Positions 1-10,747 of a stretch of DNA of 64,000 bases are shown piece by piece. This DNA comes from Methylophilaceae bacterium. Its GTDB lineage: Bacteria; Pseudomonadota; Gammaproteobacteria; Burkholderiales; Methylophilaceae. The stretch spans positions 1-64,000 of the forward strand of contig JADHPM010000005.1 of NCBI GenBank assembly GCA_016778465.1, in the 5' to 3' direction. The notes below the pieces were generated by a model. That model worked only from the letters and a program-made list of their open reading frames with translations. It had not been told where the DNA came from and did no database searches. Each line of letters opens with the position of its first letter. Position 1 is the stretch's first letter. Position numbers and translations under genes: made by a program.

Positions 1-375
1 TTTTATGATGGGACTATATTTCATCGAGTAATTCGCGATTTTATGATTCAAGGGGGCGGTTTTGATAAAAATCTTGTTCAAAAGAAAACACATTCACCTA
101 TAAAAAATGAATCAAAAAATGGATTGTATAATGAGACTTACACTATAGCTATGGCCAGAACAAATGATCCCAACTCAGCAACCTCTCAATTCTTTATCAA
201 CTTGAAGGATAATTATTTCTTAGATGATGGTGATGGTTATTGTGTTTTTGGAAAAGTTACCTCTGGCCATCAGGTGGTTCAAAAAATAGGCTCTCTACCA
301 ACACATGTTTCTGGGGGCATGGGAGACGTTCCCATTAAACGCGTCACGATTAAAACAATAAAAATCTTAAATTAA
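1..375 (+). CDS. peptidyl-prolyl cis-trans isomerase, cyclophilin type (5' truncated by window edge)
   Basis: Frame 1 is open from base 1: [21 protein letters not shown]...ATSQFFINL, cyclophilin signature motifs. Confidence 0.93.
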   Translation, partial: FYDGTIFHRVIRDFMIQGGGFDKNLVQKKTHSPIKNESKNGLYNETYTIAMARTNDPNSATSQFFINLKDNYFLDDGDGYCVFGKVTSGHQVVQKIGSLPTHVSGGMGDVPIKRVTIKTIKILN

Positions 376-384
376 GGAATTAAA

Positions 385-873
385 ATGCCATTATTTAAAA
401 CAAACTTAGGTTCATTTAAAATTGCTTTGGATGAAGAGAGCGCGCCAATCACTGCAAAAAATTTTCTTGATTATGTTAATTCGGGTTTTTTTAATGGCAC
501 AATTTTTCATCGAGTCATTAATGGCTTTATGATTCAAGGAGGTGGCTTTACACCTGATATGAAACAAAAAGAGACTAATGCGCCCATTAAGAACGAATCT
601 AATAATGGCCTTAAAAACGAGTCCTACACTGTTGCAATGGCAAGAACATCGATTCCTGATTCTGCTACATCTCAATTTTTTATCAATGTTGCAAATAATG
701 ATTTTCTAAACCACCCCGGTCAAGATGGTTACGGGTATTGCGTATTTGGCAAGGTTACAGAAGGCATGGATACGATAGACAAAATCAAAAATGTTGCTAC
801 AGGAAACCATCCAAGTGGTCATCAGGATGTCCCTCTTGAGACTATCATAATTGAGGAAGTTCTTCCTGATTAA
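385..873 (+). CDS. ppiB: peptidyl-prolyl cis-trans isomerase B (cyclophilin)
   Basis: [39 protein letters not shown]; full-length PpiB-like protein. Confidence 0.95.
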   Translation: MPLFKTNLGSFKIALDEESAPITAKNFLDYVNSGFFNGTIFHRVINGFMIQGGGFTPDMKQKETNAPIKNESNNGLKNESYTVAMARTSIPDSATSQFFINVANNDFLNHPGQDGYGYCVFGKVTEGMDTIDKIKNVATGNHPSGHQDVPLETIIIEEVLPD

Positions 874-1597
874 GATCAATGGTAAGTCAGCTATATTTGT
901 CTCAGATATTCATTTATCAGAGTCAGATCCAAAAACTATCAAAAGCTTCAATCATTTCCTGCTAAAAACTTGCACGCAACACCCATATCTTTTTATTTTA
1001 GGCGATTTATTCGAATACTGGGTGGGTGATGATGCGAATCATTTTTCCGAAACTCAAAAAATATTAAGTACTATTAGCAATAAAACAAAAGTTTTTTTTA
1101 TCGCAGGAAATCGTGATTTTTTGATTGGTAAAAAATTTCTCAAAAAAAATAATATTTCTAAGCTCGAGGATGTAACAGAAATTCAACTTGGAAATCAAAG
1201 GACTCTTTTAATGCATGGGGATAATTTATGTACGACTGATTATCGCTATCAAATATTTAAATTCTTTGTTAGAAAAAAATTATGTATGGATTTTTTTCTC
1301 AACAAACCTCTTGATTACAGAGTTAGGTTTTGTGAAAAACTCAGAAAAAATAGTATGCTATCTCAAAAAGATAATAAAAATAGCATTATTGATGTCAACG
1401 AAAGATCAGTTAAAAAAATGTTTAGAAAAAATAACTGGCCATCTTTTATCATTCATGGACACACTCATAGACTCAAAACACATAAATATCAATTTGGTAA
1501 ATCATATTGCGAAAGATGGGTATTGGGTGACTGGTATGGCTCTGGTAATTATTTACTTTGGGATAAAAAGAAATTAAATAATCTATATTTAAGTTAA
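851..1597 (+). CDS. lpxH: UDP-2,3-diacylglucosamine hydrolase (start codon uncertain)
   Basis: [46 protein letters not shown] calcineurin-like LpxH motifs. Confidence 0.92.
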   Translation: MRKFFLIKINGKSAIFVSDIHLSESDPKTIKSFNHFLLKTCTQHPYLFILGDLFEYWVGDDANHFSETQKILSTISNKTKVFFIAGNRDFLIGKKFLKKNNISKLEDVTEIQLGNQRTLLMHGDNLCTTDYRYQIFKFFVRKKLCMDFFLNKPLDYRVRFCEKLRKNSMLSQKDNKNSIIDVNERSVKKMFRKNNWPSFIIHGHTHRLKTHKYQFGKSYCERWVLGDWYGSGNYLLWDKKKLNNLYLS

Positions 1598-2038
1598 TTG
1601 AGGAAACTCATGGATTCTATTTTGTTTTGCTGCCTTATTTAAAACTCCATTAATAAACTTAAAACCATCACTGCCACCAAAGGATTTTGCTACTTCAATC
1701 GCCTCATTTATTACAACCTTGTAGGGTACTTCGATATGAAACTTTAATTCATATAAAGCAGAAAAAATAATTGATAACTCTATTGGGCTTAATTCTTTAT
1801 AATCTCTATCTAAATAAGTACATATTTCTTCTCTTAATAAATCAAAATTATCTACGACACCAACGAATGTTTTATTATAAAAATCCTCATCAGCTCTAAT
1901 AAAATCTGGGTCTTCCTGAATATCTTTCTTGATTTGCAAAACATCAAATTGATTCACTAGGCCGCGATAAATACTTTTCATGATTAGTTCTCGAGATTTA
2001 CGTCGGTTATTTATCTTTTTTTTTGTATCACTACCCAT
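1589..2038 (-). CDS. nusB: transcription antitermination factor NusB
   Basis: RRKSRELIMKSIYRGL...VVINEAIEVAKSFGGSDGFKFINGVLNK; adjacent to ribH. Confidence 0.94.
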   Translation of the reverse strand: MGSDTKKKINNRRKSRELIMKSIYRGLVNQFDVLQIKKDIQEDPDFIRADEDFYNKTFVGVVDNFDLLREEICTYLDRDYKELSPIELSIIFSALYELKFHIEVPYKVVINEAIEVAKSFGGSDGFKFINGVLNKAAKQNRIHEFPQLT

Positions 2039-2459
2039 TTTTTATCATTCCAGATAGTGTTGCCATCTCAATCGCGACCATTGCTACCTCTTCTCCTTTA
2101 ACTTTTGTTCTAGCATAAGCCTGCTCTTCATCATTAGTAGTTATAATGCCATTAATGACCGGTATATGATGGTTAAGTTGAACCTGCATTAATCCAGCAG
2201 CCGACTGATCTGAAACTACTTCAAAATGATATGTTTCTCCACGAATGACAGCGCCAATTGCAATGAGTACCTCATAGCGTTTAGTTATAGCAAGGAGATC
2301 GAGCGCGAGGGGAATTTCTAGTGCGCCAGGCACAGTTTGGTGGAAAATTTGGTTTGGCTTAAATCCCTGCTCTTTCAGCTTATCTAAACACGCCTGCAAA
2401 AGCTCGTCAACTACCGGTTGGTTAAATCTTGATGAAATGATTCCTACGTTGATACCCAT
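2031..2459 (-). CDS. ribH: 6,7-dimethyl-8-ribityllumazine synthase
   Basis: VGIISSRFNQPVVDELL, VPGALEIPLAL, GAVIRGETYHFEVVSDQ. Confidence 0.96.
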   Translation of the reverse strand: MGINVGIISSRFNQPVVDELLQACLDKLKEQGFKPNQIFHQTVPGALEIPLALDLLAITKRYEVLIAIGAVIRGETYHFEVVSDQSAAGLMQVQLNHHIPVINGIITTNDEEQAYARTKVKGEEVAMVAIEMATLSGMIKNG

Positions 2460-2479
2460 TAAAAGTAATACCCATTAAC

Positions 2480-4057
2480 TTATTGGAAAATGATTATACC
2501 TTTTTGTAGAGCATTTGAAATACCGTAAGCCAAAGGCACGCCAACCACTACCCAAGCGAAGGGTAAGATAATTTTTTGTAAAGCTGAATTGGAGTTCCCT
2601 CCCTTACCAATTAACTTATTAGCAGCATCTTTTTTAGCGGCAACCTCTTTTTCTTTAGCCAATTCAGACTCAGTCATAAAATGTTTATTATCTAAAGGTT
2701 TTACAAAGTAATTCAACACAAAACCTAATACAAGTAATAAAGCAAGCATGGTGAAACTTGAGTTATATGCCTCTGCCTGAGGAACACCAGCTTGCAGTTG
2801 ATACTCCCTGACATAAGACATGATTGCAGGGCCCAATATCCCGGCAGTTGCCCATGCAGTTAGCAATCTTCCATGAATGGCACCAACATGCTGCGTGCCA
2901 AAAATATCTGCAAGATACGCAGGTATCGTTGCAAAACCTCCCCCATACATAGTTAAAATCACGAGATTAATTAAAACAAATATCGCTATGTATTGATTAA
3001 GTCCTGCCCATGGGGCCGAAAAATATAAAAGCGTTCCAAAACTAAAAAATATCGCATAAGTTAATTTACGCCCCAAGTAATCTGAAGAAGAGGCCCAGAT
3101 AATGCGTCCTATAATATTAGCAAGGGATAATAGAGCCACAAATCCTCCCGCAATTGCTCCTATCTCACCAGCAGAAAAATTTTGTGCTGCAATCTCTTGA
3201 AACATAGGTTTTGCAACAGCTAGAACACCTATTCCCGCAGAGACGTTAAGGCATAAAACACCCCATAAGAGCCAAAATTGGTATGTTTTATGGGCATGAC
3301 TCACATGAACATGTCCTTTTGCAATCATTGCAGTATCTTTCTTAACAATACTCTTTCCCTCAACCTTAAAATCGGCAGGGGGAACTCTATAGCCAAATGC
3401 ACCAATTGTCATGGCAATGAAATAGAAGCAACCCATATATAAAAGAGCATTTCCAACACCAAAAGCATCAATCAGATAGGCCGCTGCGGGTGTTCCAATC
3501 ATCGCGCCACCGCCAAAACCCATGATAGCCATCCCAGTAGCTAAACCACGTCGATCAGGAAACCATTTGATTAAGGTTGAAACTGGAGAAATATAACCTA
3601 AACCAAGACCAATTCCACCAATGACACCAGCGCCAAGCCAAATTAACCATAGCTGGTGGGATGCTACACCAAATGATGAAATAATCAGCCCGCCCCCCCA
3701 TAGGACTGCTGCTGCAAATCCAGCTTTTCTTGGTCCGGCGCGCTCCAGCCAATGCCCAAAAATAGCTGCGGCAAGGCCTAAACATACAATAGCTATTGAA
3801 AAAGTCCAGACCACATCACTTAGCAACCAATCACAAGAGGTGATAAACAATCGATCTAAAAGAGAAGTTTGCAATGCATCGCATTGAGAGCCAATAAGGT
3901 TCAGCAGGCCATTACCTTTTGCCGGCCAAAACACACTAAACCCATATATCATACCAATTGATAGATGAATAAGCAGCGCTGCGGGTGGCACTAACCACCT
4001 ATTATATGACGCATCAGCAACAATATTTTCTCGATCAAGTATACTCATAATCAACAT
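2480..4057 (-). CDS. MFS transporter, OFA (oxalate/formate antiporter-like) family
   Basis: About 12 hydrophobic segments; GMIYGFSVFWP, FPDRRGLATGMAIMGFGGGAMIG. Confidence 0.85.
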   Translation of the reverse strand: MLIMSILDRENIVADASYNRWLVPPAALLIHLSIGMIYGFSVFWPAKGNGLLNLIGSQCDALQTSLLDRLFITSCDWLLSDVVWTFSIAIVCLGLAAAIFGHWLERAGPRKAGFAAAVLWGGGLIISSFGVASHQLWLIWLGAGVIGGIGLGLGYISPVSTLIKWFPDRRGLATGMAIMGFGGGAMIGTPAAAYLIDAFGVGNALLYMGCFYFIAMTIGAFGYRVPPADFKVEGKSIVKKDTAMIAKGHVHVSHAHKTYQFWLLWGVLCLNVSAGIGVLAVAKPMFQEIAAQNFSAGEIGAIAGGFVALLSLANIIGRIIWASSSDYLGRKLTYAIFFSFGTLLYFSAPWAGLNQYIAIFVLINLVILTMYGGGFATIPAYLADIFGTQHVGAIHGRLLTAWATAGILGPAIMSYVREYQLQAGVPQAEAYNSSFTMLALLLVLGFVLNYFVKPLDNKHFMTESELAKEKEVAAKKDAANKLIGKGGNSNSALQKIILPFAWVVVGVPLAYGISNALQKGIIIFQ

Positions 4058-4135
4058 CTCTTAAAAAATTAATATTTTTAACATTAATTGATTCTGTCAA
4101 TATTAGCAACTTCAAAAAATATATCTAAAAAATAA

Positions 4136-4164
4136 TGTCATATTTTTGTCATATAAATGTCATA
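4136..4164 (+). promoter_or_regulatory. Putative triple Pho box upstream of phoB
   Basis: Three direct TGTCATA repeats at 4136, 4147 and 4158 with exact 11-nt periodicity, 28 bp before the phoB ATG. Confidence 0.8.
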
Positions 4165-4191
4165 ATATTTATGATTTTATAAGGAGCAATC

Positions 4192-4878
4192 ATGCCAGCC
4201 AACATATTAATTGTTGAGGACGAAGAGTCAATCCTTGAATTAATTGCCATTAATTTAAAACAATCTGGATTTAATCCAATGCGAGCAATCAATGCAGAAT
4301 TTGCAGAAAAGATTGTGGGCGAAGCAATTCCAGATTTAATTGTACTTGATTGGATGTTGCCGGGCATGGATGGTATAGAGTTCGCAAAGCGATTAAAAAT
4401 GAACTCCTCAACAAAAAAGATTCCCATTATTATGCTCACCGCAAAAAGTGAAGAGGATAATAAACTCCAAGGTTTAAATGTTGGCGCAGATGATTACATG
4501 ACAAAACCATTTAGCCCTAAGGAACTCATTGCCCGTATAAAAGCTGTTTTACGTCGAAAAGCTCCGGAGCAAGTCAAAGAACCAATCATGCATAAAAATC
4601 TATTCTTGGACCCTAACAAACTGATTTTAAAAAGCCATGAAAAAAAGATAAATATCGGTCCAACAGAGTTTAAGCTACTATATTTCTTTATGAGGAATCC
4701 TGACATTATCTTCAGTCGCAACCAAATATTGGATAAGGTTTGGGGTAACCAATCTGTTATAGATGATCGCACTGTCGATGTGCACATCAAAAGATTACGT
4801 GATTGTCTTAAAAATTCTGGGGATGATCAAAAAATTCAGACAGTGCGTGGACTTGGATATCGTTTCAACGAGGATTAA
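4192..4878 (+). CDS. phoB: phosphate regulon response regulator PhoB
   Basis: ILIVEDEESILELI, LDWMLPGMDG, winged-helix DNA-binding domain VDVHIKRLRD...VRGLGYRF. Confidence 0.93.
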   Translation: MPANILIVEDEESILELIAINLKQSGFNPMRAINAEFAEKIVGEAIPDLIVLDWMLPGMDGIEFAKRLKMNSSTKKIPIIMLTAKSEEDNKLQGLNVGADDYMTKPFSPKELIARIKAVLRRKAPEQVKEPIMHKNLFLDPNKLILKSHEKKINIGPTEFKLLYFFMRNPDIIFSRNQILDKVWGNQSVIDDRTVDVHIKRLRDCLKNSGDDQKIQTVRGLGYRFNED

Positions 4879-4910
4879 TTTTATTTCATGAATATATTAG
4901 GACTAAGCTA

Positions 4911-6188
4911 TTGAAAAAGATCATTACGTTAATCTTTTTCTTAAGCTTTTCATTTTTTATTTTTTATAAAATTTTTAGCTTTGATGTTGCAGTATATCTT
5001 ATCTGTTTTGCATCAGCCGTAGGGTTTGTTTTTCAGAGTTATTGGGCCCACAAATTAAATATTTGGCTCAACACAAATAACATTAATGATATTCCTGAGG
5101 GCTATGGAGTTTGGTCCGAAATTTTTTCAAAACTTTATAAATCATCTCGTCTTGAGGATAAATCAAAGAAAGAATTAAATCTCACATTAGAGCAATTTAT
5201 TGCCGCTGCCGAGGCTATGCTTGATGGCGTCATCGCAATTAACCAAAATAATGAAATTTTATGGTGCAACAAACCTGCGCAATCAATGCTTAAAATTAGT
5301 TTAAAAAAAAATTACAAACAACCCATAAATTATGTCTTTAGAAATACAGCTTTTAGTGACCACTTAGAAACAGGAGAATATGATGAGACGGTAAAAATTT
5401 TAGATCAAGGTACACGAAAGACCATTGAGATTAAAGTCACACCCTTTCGGAATAATATGCGGCTCATCACTGCCCGAGATATCAGTCAGCTCATTTCTAA
5501 TGAAAAAATTCGTAAAGAATTTGTTTCAAACTTTTCCCATGAGTTAAAAACCCCTTTGACAGTCATAGTGGGTTTTCTAGAGACCCTTGAAAGTAATAAA
5601 TCTAAAATTGATAAAGAAACACTTCAAATATTTAGCATAATGTCGAATCAAGCATTAAGAATGAAAAAATTACTTGACGACCTCTTGTTACTATCAAATG
5701 TTGAAAGTAATCAGTTGCAAAACCGGGATGAGAAGATTGATGTATATAGTTTATTTAAAAAAATCAAAAATGAAATAGCGTTAATTGACAAGAAAGAACA
5801 TCAAATAAATTTTAGTATTAACAAGAAAATAAATCTTAAAGGATCAGCCATAGAGGTTGAGAGTGCTTTTACGAACTTGATAACCAATGCGATAAGGTAT
5901 AGTGAAGCGAACAAAGAAATAAGAGTAACTTGGAATATTGAGGCTATGCAACCGACTTTCACTGTCAAAGATAGTGGTATTGGAATCTCCAAAACACATT
6001 TATCAAGAATCACAGAGCGCTTTTATAGGATTGATTCTGACAGAAGTCGAGATACGGGTGGCACAGGTCTTGGCTTATCAATAGTTAAAAACGTCATCAC
6101 GCAGCATAATGGGAGATTGGAAATCAAAAGCAACCTCAATCAAGGAAGTACTTTTAAATTGATTTTTCCAAAAGAAAGAATTTTGTGA
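4911..6188 (+). CDS. phoR: phosphate regulon sensor histidine kinase PhoR
   Basis: TM segments, PAS-like region, FSHELKTPLTVIVGFLETL H-box, DSGIGI, GGTGLGLSIVK. Confidence 0.93.
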   Translation: MKKIITLIFFLSFSFFIFYKIFSFDVAVYLICFASAVGFVFQSYWAHKLNIWLNTNNINDIPEGYGVWSEIFSKLYKSSRLEDKSKKELNLTLEQFIAAAEAMLDGVIAINQNNEILWCNKPAQSMLKISLKKNYKQPINYVFRNTAFSDHLETGEYDETVKILDQGTRKTIEIKVTPFRNNMRLITARDISQLISNEKIRKEFVSNFSHELKTPLTVIVGFLETLESNKSKIDKETLQIFSIMSNQALRMKKLLDDLLLLSNVESNQLQNRDEKIDVYSLFKKIKNEIALIDKKEHQINFSINKKINLKGSAIEVESAFTNLITNAIRYSEANKEIRVTWNIEAMQPTFTVKDSGIGISKTHLSRITERFYRIDSDRSRDTGGTGLGLSIVKNVITQHNGRLEIKSNLNQGSTFKLIFPKERIL

Positions 6189-6898
6189 TTCGCATAATTT
6201 TTATTCTTTTATCAATGACTCTTATCTCAGGTTGTGGCGGCAGTAAACTGGATAGAAAAGACTCAACCCAATACGATAAAGGCTCCTTCAATCAATTGGG
6301 TAAACTCGATTTTGACCGTATGGCAGATTATGAGATAAGAGAAAACTTTGAAAGTCTCAAGACATTAATGATAAAACTCTATAAAAAAAACCCCAGGGAG
6401 CTAAAGAAAACAACCTCTGATAACCCAGAACAAGCAGCAAATTATTTTTTTAGCAACCCAAAGCATAAATGGAATATTGAGGGTATTAATTACAAGCGAG
6501 ATTTTGATGCAATCTATCAAGCCTTCGATGAAAACTTTGAGGGAGATCGAGTCTTATCGCTAATTGCAGGACTCTATACTATGATTCTTGAGGCACATGG
6601 GGGGAAAACAGAATTCTATATTGTCGACTCGATTGAACCCCAGAACCTTTATAATCTAGCACGTAATTTTGAAATTGTTGTTTATATGCTTTCAACAAAA
6701 AAAGATAGTTCAGGTAAGCTTTTTTTGGTGACTAATGAAATCAAGGAAGATGTATCAAATTTATCTTTTGAGCGAGAGTTTGGAAAAATGATCGGCCGAA
6801 CGGACTATTTTGCGTACACCCTTTCAGAAAAAACCGAGAGGGTCATAACAAGATTTTTCCAAGGTGCAGTCGGCACAGTTTTAATACCTTTCATATAA
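6185..6898 (+). CDS. hypothetical lipoprotein, translationally overlapping phoR
   Basis: GTG start overlapping the phoR stop (GTGA); signal peptide with lipobox LISGC. Confidence 0.8.
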   Translation: MIRIIFILLSMTLISGCGGSKLDRKDSTQYDKGSFNQLGKLDFDRMADYEIRENFESLKTLMIKLYKKNPRELKKTTSDNPEQAANYFFSNPKHKWNIEGINYKRDFDAIYQAFDENFEGDRVLSLIAGLYTMILEAHGGKTEFYIVDSIEPQNLYNLARNFEIVVYMLSTKKDSSGKLFLVTNEIKEDVSNLSFEREFGKMIGRTDYFAYTLSEKTERVITRFFQGAVGTVLIPFI

Positions 6899-9800
6899 CT
6901 ATAAGAGAATTTTCTCAATTCCTCCATTTTTTGCTTTATCGACATATTGTTCAAGCCATTGCTCACCTAATACATGTTTTGCAATCTCTACAACAATATA
7001 GTCAGCTTCAGTATTTGTGTCATCACCATACCTTGAAAGCCCTTGGAGGCATGATGGGCAAGATGTCAGTATTTTTGTTGGTAATGCATTAGTAGCCGAA
7101 TCTAAAGTCTTAAGATTTTTTTCAATCTCCTCCTGTTTTCGCATTTTCACTTGAGACGCAATATCTGGCCTGCCCGCAGCAAAAGTACCAGACTCCCCAC
7201 AACAGCGATCCGATATCAATGTTTCTTGTCCAAGTAAGCTATTTGTCACTTTACCAGGATCATAAGTCTTCATTGGTGAATGGCATGGATCATGATACAT
7301 ATAAGTCTGGCCCTCAAGACCCTGTATCTTTATATTTTTTTCCATTAAATATTCATGAATATCTAGTAATCGGCATCCTGGAAAAATCTTATCAAACTCA
7401 TACTTCATCAATTGATCCATGCATGTACCACAAGACACAACCACAGTTTTAATATCCAAATAATTTAATGTATTAGCAACTCGATGAAACTGTACCCGAT
7501 TATCAGCGCTGATTTGCTGACCCTTTTCCTCATCTCCAGAAGATGTCTGAGGATAACCACAACATAAATAGCCTGGAGGTAATACAGTTATTGCTCCAAC
7601 CTCATAAAGCATTGCTTGTGTCGCCAACCCCACTTGAGAAAATAATCTTTCAGAGCCACAACCTGGGAAATAGAAAACAGCCTCAGAGTCATCATTCATC
7701 TTCATTGGATCGCGAATAACAGGCACAATGCGATCATCCTCAATACCCAAAAGCCCTCTAGAGGTCTTAGTCGGCATACTTTTTGGCATGGGTCGATTCA
7801 TAAAATGAATTACTTGTGTTACTACCGAGCCCTTTCCAACTGTAGATGGGGGATTTTTTTTAAAGAGACTTCCAAGTTTAATTTTTTTAAAAAAATTGTG
7901 CCCTGCTCTTTGAATTTTATAACCATAATCGATCATAATCTTTTTCATTATTTTGATCGTTAATGGATCTTTGAGATTTAGATAATTAATCGCCAATGAG
8001 GTACCAAAGCTAAAATGTTTTTTACCCTGCTCCCTAAGAAAATTTCTCATGGCAATTGAAACATCTCCATAGTCAATATTTACCGGACAAGGATTCAGGC
8101 ATTTATGACAGACTGTGCAATGATCCGCCACATCGTTAAATTCATCAAAATGCTTAATTGATATACCTCGTCTTGTTTGCTCTTCATATAAGAAGGCTTC
8201 TATCAGCAATGAAGTAGCTAAAATTTTATTTCTTGGGCTATAAAGAAGATTTGCTCGAGGAACATGGGTTGTGCAATCTGGTTTACATTTGCCACAACGC
8301 ATACAGTCACTAATTGAATCTGCTATGCCTTTCATCGAAGACTCTTCCATTATGATGGACTCTTGATCCAATAATCCAAAACTTGGTGTGTAAGCATTAT
8401 CCAATCCAGACCCTGGGAGGAGCTTGCCTTTATTAAACCTTCCCTCAGGATCTATCTTAGCTTTGTATTCGGCAAAAGTATTGATTGTAAACTCATCTAA
8501 AAACTCCATTTTCGTAATACCAATACCATGCTCGCCAGATATAACTCCATTAAGCTGCTTTGCAAGAGCCATAACCCTAACCACTGCCTTTTGCGCATCT
8601 TGTAACATTTCATAATCATCTGAGTTGACAGGAATGTTTGTATGTACATTGCCATCTCCTGCATGCATGTGAAGTGCAATAAAGACCCGAGATTTTAAAA
8701 CCTGCTTATGCAGACCATATATTTTCTGCAAAATAGTTGTGAATTCGCGACCGGAAAAAATTTCTTCCAGTGGTTCTTTTAATTCTTTTTTCCAAGAGAT
8801 TCGAAGCTCGTAGGCTTGAATTAACTCAAATAAATTTCTGTAATTTAAGTGATGCTCACTAAATTCGTTGAGACTCTCTAATGATTCATCCAGATTTTTA
8901 AAATAATATACCCATTTTTGCTGGGTATTTTTAAGCAGCGAAACTGCTTGCTGTTTTTTGGATTTTACTAACTCCTGATCAACACTGTCATCATTTAAAA
9001 ACTCTAAATTGGTATTCATAAAGTTAATAAGTTCATCCGTGAGTTTTAACTTATTTTGAATCGATAACTCAATATTTAACCTATCAATACCATTTGAGTA
9101 TTCACCCAGTTTATCTAGAGGAATAACTACGTCTTCGTTGATCTTGAATGCGTTGGTATGTTTAGCAATTGCTGCTGTTCTAGCTCTGTCCAACCAAAAA
9201 CGCTTCCTTGACTCTGGAGATACTGCAATAAATCCCTCCCCATCTCTTACATTTGCAAGCTGAACCATTTTTGACGCTGCTTCGCCAACTTTGGATTCGC
9301 TATCGCTTGCAATATCTGCAATAAGAATCATTTTAGGTCTCGCAACCCGGGCAGCTTTGGTACTGTACCCAACCGCTTTAATGTATCGCTCGTCTAAGTG
9401 TTCCAAACCCGCTAGTAAAACATCCCCAGACTGATCTAAGTAATTTTTTATCTCTACAATTGAGGGTACCGCGTGCGATATATTGCCAAAAAATTCTAAA
9501 CAAACCGTGCGAATGTGTTGAGGCATTTTATGGAGAATAAAGGTTGCTGAAGTAATTAGCCCATCACAACCCTCTTTTTGAATACCAGGTAAACCACTTA
9601 AAAATTTATCTGTAACGTCTTTACCGAGTCCAATTTTTCTAAAATTACGGCCTGGTATCTCCAGAATCTCTGGATCTTCTATTGGACTAACTCCATCCTG
9701 TTTGTACTTTGTTATTCTAAAACGCGCCAAATCAACATCGTGAATCTTACCGAGGTTATGGTCTAGACGCTCGATTTCGAGCCAATTCCCATTTGGGTCA

Positions 9801-10747
9801 ACCATTTTCCATGAAGCAAGGTTATCAAGCGCTGTTCCCCATAATACCGCTTTCTTACCACCCGCATTCATTGCAACATTACCACCAATACAGGAGGCAT
9901 CTGCAGATGTCGGGTCGGTGGCAAATTCCAGTCCAGAATTAGAAGCTAACTCCATAGCCCGTCTTGTAACAACCCCAGCCTCACAATAAACTGTTGGAAC
10001 TGCGCCCACAACACCCGGTAAGTTCTTATACTCCACAACACCAATAGAATCTAATTTTTCTGTGTTAATGACTGCTGACATAGGAGTTAAAGGAACTGCA
10101 CCTCCAGTATAGCCAGTTCCACCTCCACGAGGAATAATTGTTAGCTCAAGCTCAATCAGTGCTTTAACAATACTTGCTATTTCTTGCTCTTTGTCAGGAT
10201 GAATAACAACGAATGGAAACTCAACCCGCCAGTCTGTTGCATCGGTTACATGAGAGACTCGAGCTAAACCATCAAATTGAATATTATGTTTGTGTGTATA
10301 TTTCTTTAGCTTTGCTAAAACTTTCTTACGTAAATTCTTAGTTTGTTTGAATTCAGTCTCAAACTTAGCAATTGCAGCAACTGCCGCCTTACTTAGCTGA
10401 GCGACCTTCATGTTACCAAAACTTCTGTCTTCAATAGCTTGGACACGATGATGCATTGCTTCAATTAGAAGCTTTAATCTCTTTGGATTTTCAAGCAAAT
10501 CATCCTGTAAATATGGATTTCGCGATACCACCCATAGATCACCTAATACTTCGAATAACATCCTGGCCGAACGACCGGTTTTTCTCTCTCCTCGGAGCTC
10601 AGAGATGATATGCCATATCTCTTCCCCTAAAAAACGAATAACAATTTCTTTATCTGAAAATGATGTGTAGTTGTAAGGGATTTCTCTTAAACGAGATACG
10701 TTAAAAGATGAGGATTTAAGTAATTCAGTTGATAATGGAGCGTTCAT
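6899..10747 (-). CDS. FAD/FMN-binding oxidoreductase fused to Fe-S / CCG (GlcD-GlcF / LDH-like) domains
   Basis: FAD-binding type 4 motifs ([31 protein letters not shown]), [11 protein letters not shown] and [11 protein letters not shown] ferredoxin motifs, two CCG-type regions; 1282 aa. Confidence 0.9.
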   Translation of the reverse strand: MNAPLSTELLKSSSFNVSRLREIPYNYTSFSDKEIVIRFLGEEIWHIISELRGERKTGRSARMLFEVLGDLWVVSRNPYLQDDLLENPKRLKLLIEAMHHRVQAIEDRSFGNMKVAQLSKAAVAAIAKFETEFKQTKNLRKKVLAKLKKYTHKHNIQFDGLARVSHVTDATDWRVEFPFVVIHPDKEQEIASIVKALIELELTIIPRGGGTGYTGGAVPLTPMSAVINTEKLDSIGVVEYKNLPGVVGAVPTVYCEAGVVTRRAMELASNSGLEFATDPTSADASCIGGNVAMNAGGKKAVLWGTALDNLASWKMVDPNGNWLEIERLDHNLGKIHDVDLARFRITKYKQDGVSPIEDPEILEIPGRNFRKIGLGKDVTDKFLSGLPGIQKEGCDGLITSATFILHKMPQHIRTVCLEFFGNISHAVPSIVEIKNYLDQSGDVLLAGLEHLDERYIKAVGYSTKAARVARPKMILIADIASDSESKVGEAASKMVQLANVRDGEGFIAVSPESRKRFWLDRARTAAIAKHTNAFKINEDVVIPLDKLGEYSNGIDRLNIELSIQNKLKLTDELINFMNTNLEFLNDDSVDQELVKSKKQQAVSLLKNTQQKWVYYFKNLDESLESLNEFSEHHLNYRNLFELIQAYELRISWKKELKEPLEEIFSGREFTTILQKIYGLHKQVLKSRVFIALHMHAGDGNVHTNIPVNSDDYEMLQDAQKAVVRVMALAKQLNGVISGEHGIGITKMEFLDEFTINTFAEYKAKIDPEGRFNKGKLLPGSGLDNAYTPSFGLLDQESIIMEESSMKGIADSISDCMRCGKCKPDCTTHVPRANLLYSPRNKILATSLLIEAFLYEEQTRRGISIKHFDEFNDVADHCTVCHKCLNPCPVNIDYGDVSIAMRNFLREQGKKHFSFGTSLAINYLNLKDPLTIKIMKKIMIDYGYKIQRAGHNFFKKIKLGSLFKKNPPSTVGKGSVVTQVIHFMNRPMPKSMPTKTSRGLLGIEDDRIVPVIRDPMKMNDDSEAVFYFPGCGSERLFSQVGLATQAMLYEVGAITVLPPGYLCCGYPQTSSGDEEKGQQISADNRVQFHRVANTLNYLDIKTVVVSCGTCMDQLMKYEFDKIFPGCRLLDIHEYLMEKNIKIQGLEGQTYMYHDPCHSPMKTYDPGKVTNSLLGQETLISDRCCGESGTFAAGRPDIASQVKMRKQEEIEKNLKTLDSATNALPTKILTSCPSCLQGLSRYGDDTNTEADYIVVEIAKHVLGEQWLEQYVDKAKNGGIEKILL

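Noticed and set aside
1215-1577. 120-aa ORF within lpxH in another frame
   Set aside because: Entirely inside lpxH, composition typical of AT-rich frame shadow, no motif.
6899-10747. Giant ORF as two genes joined by a sequencing error
   Set aside because: Continuous frame with sensible inter-domain sequence; this fusion architecture is plausible for the GlcD/GlcF superfamily.
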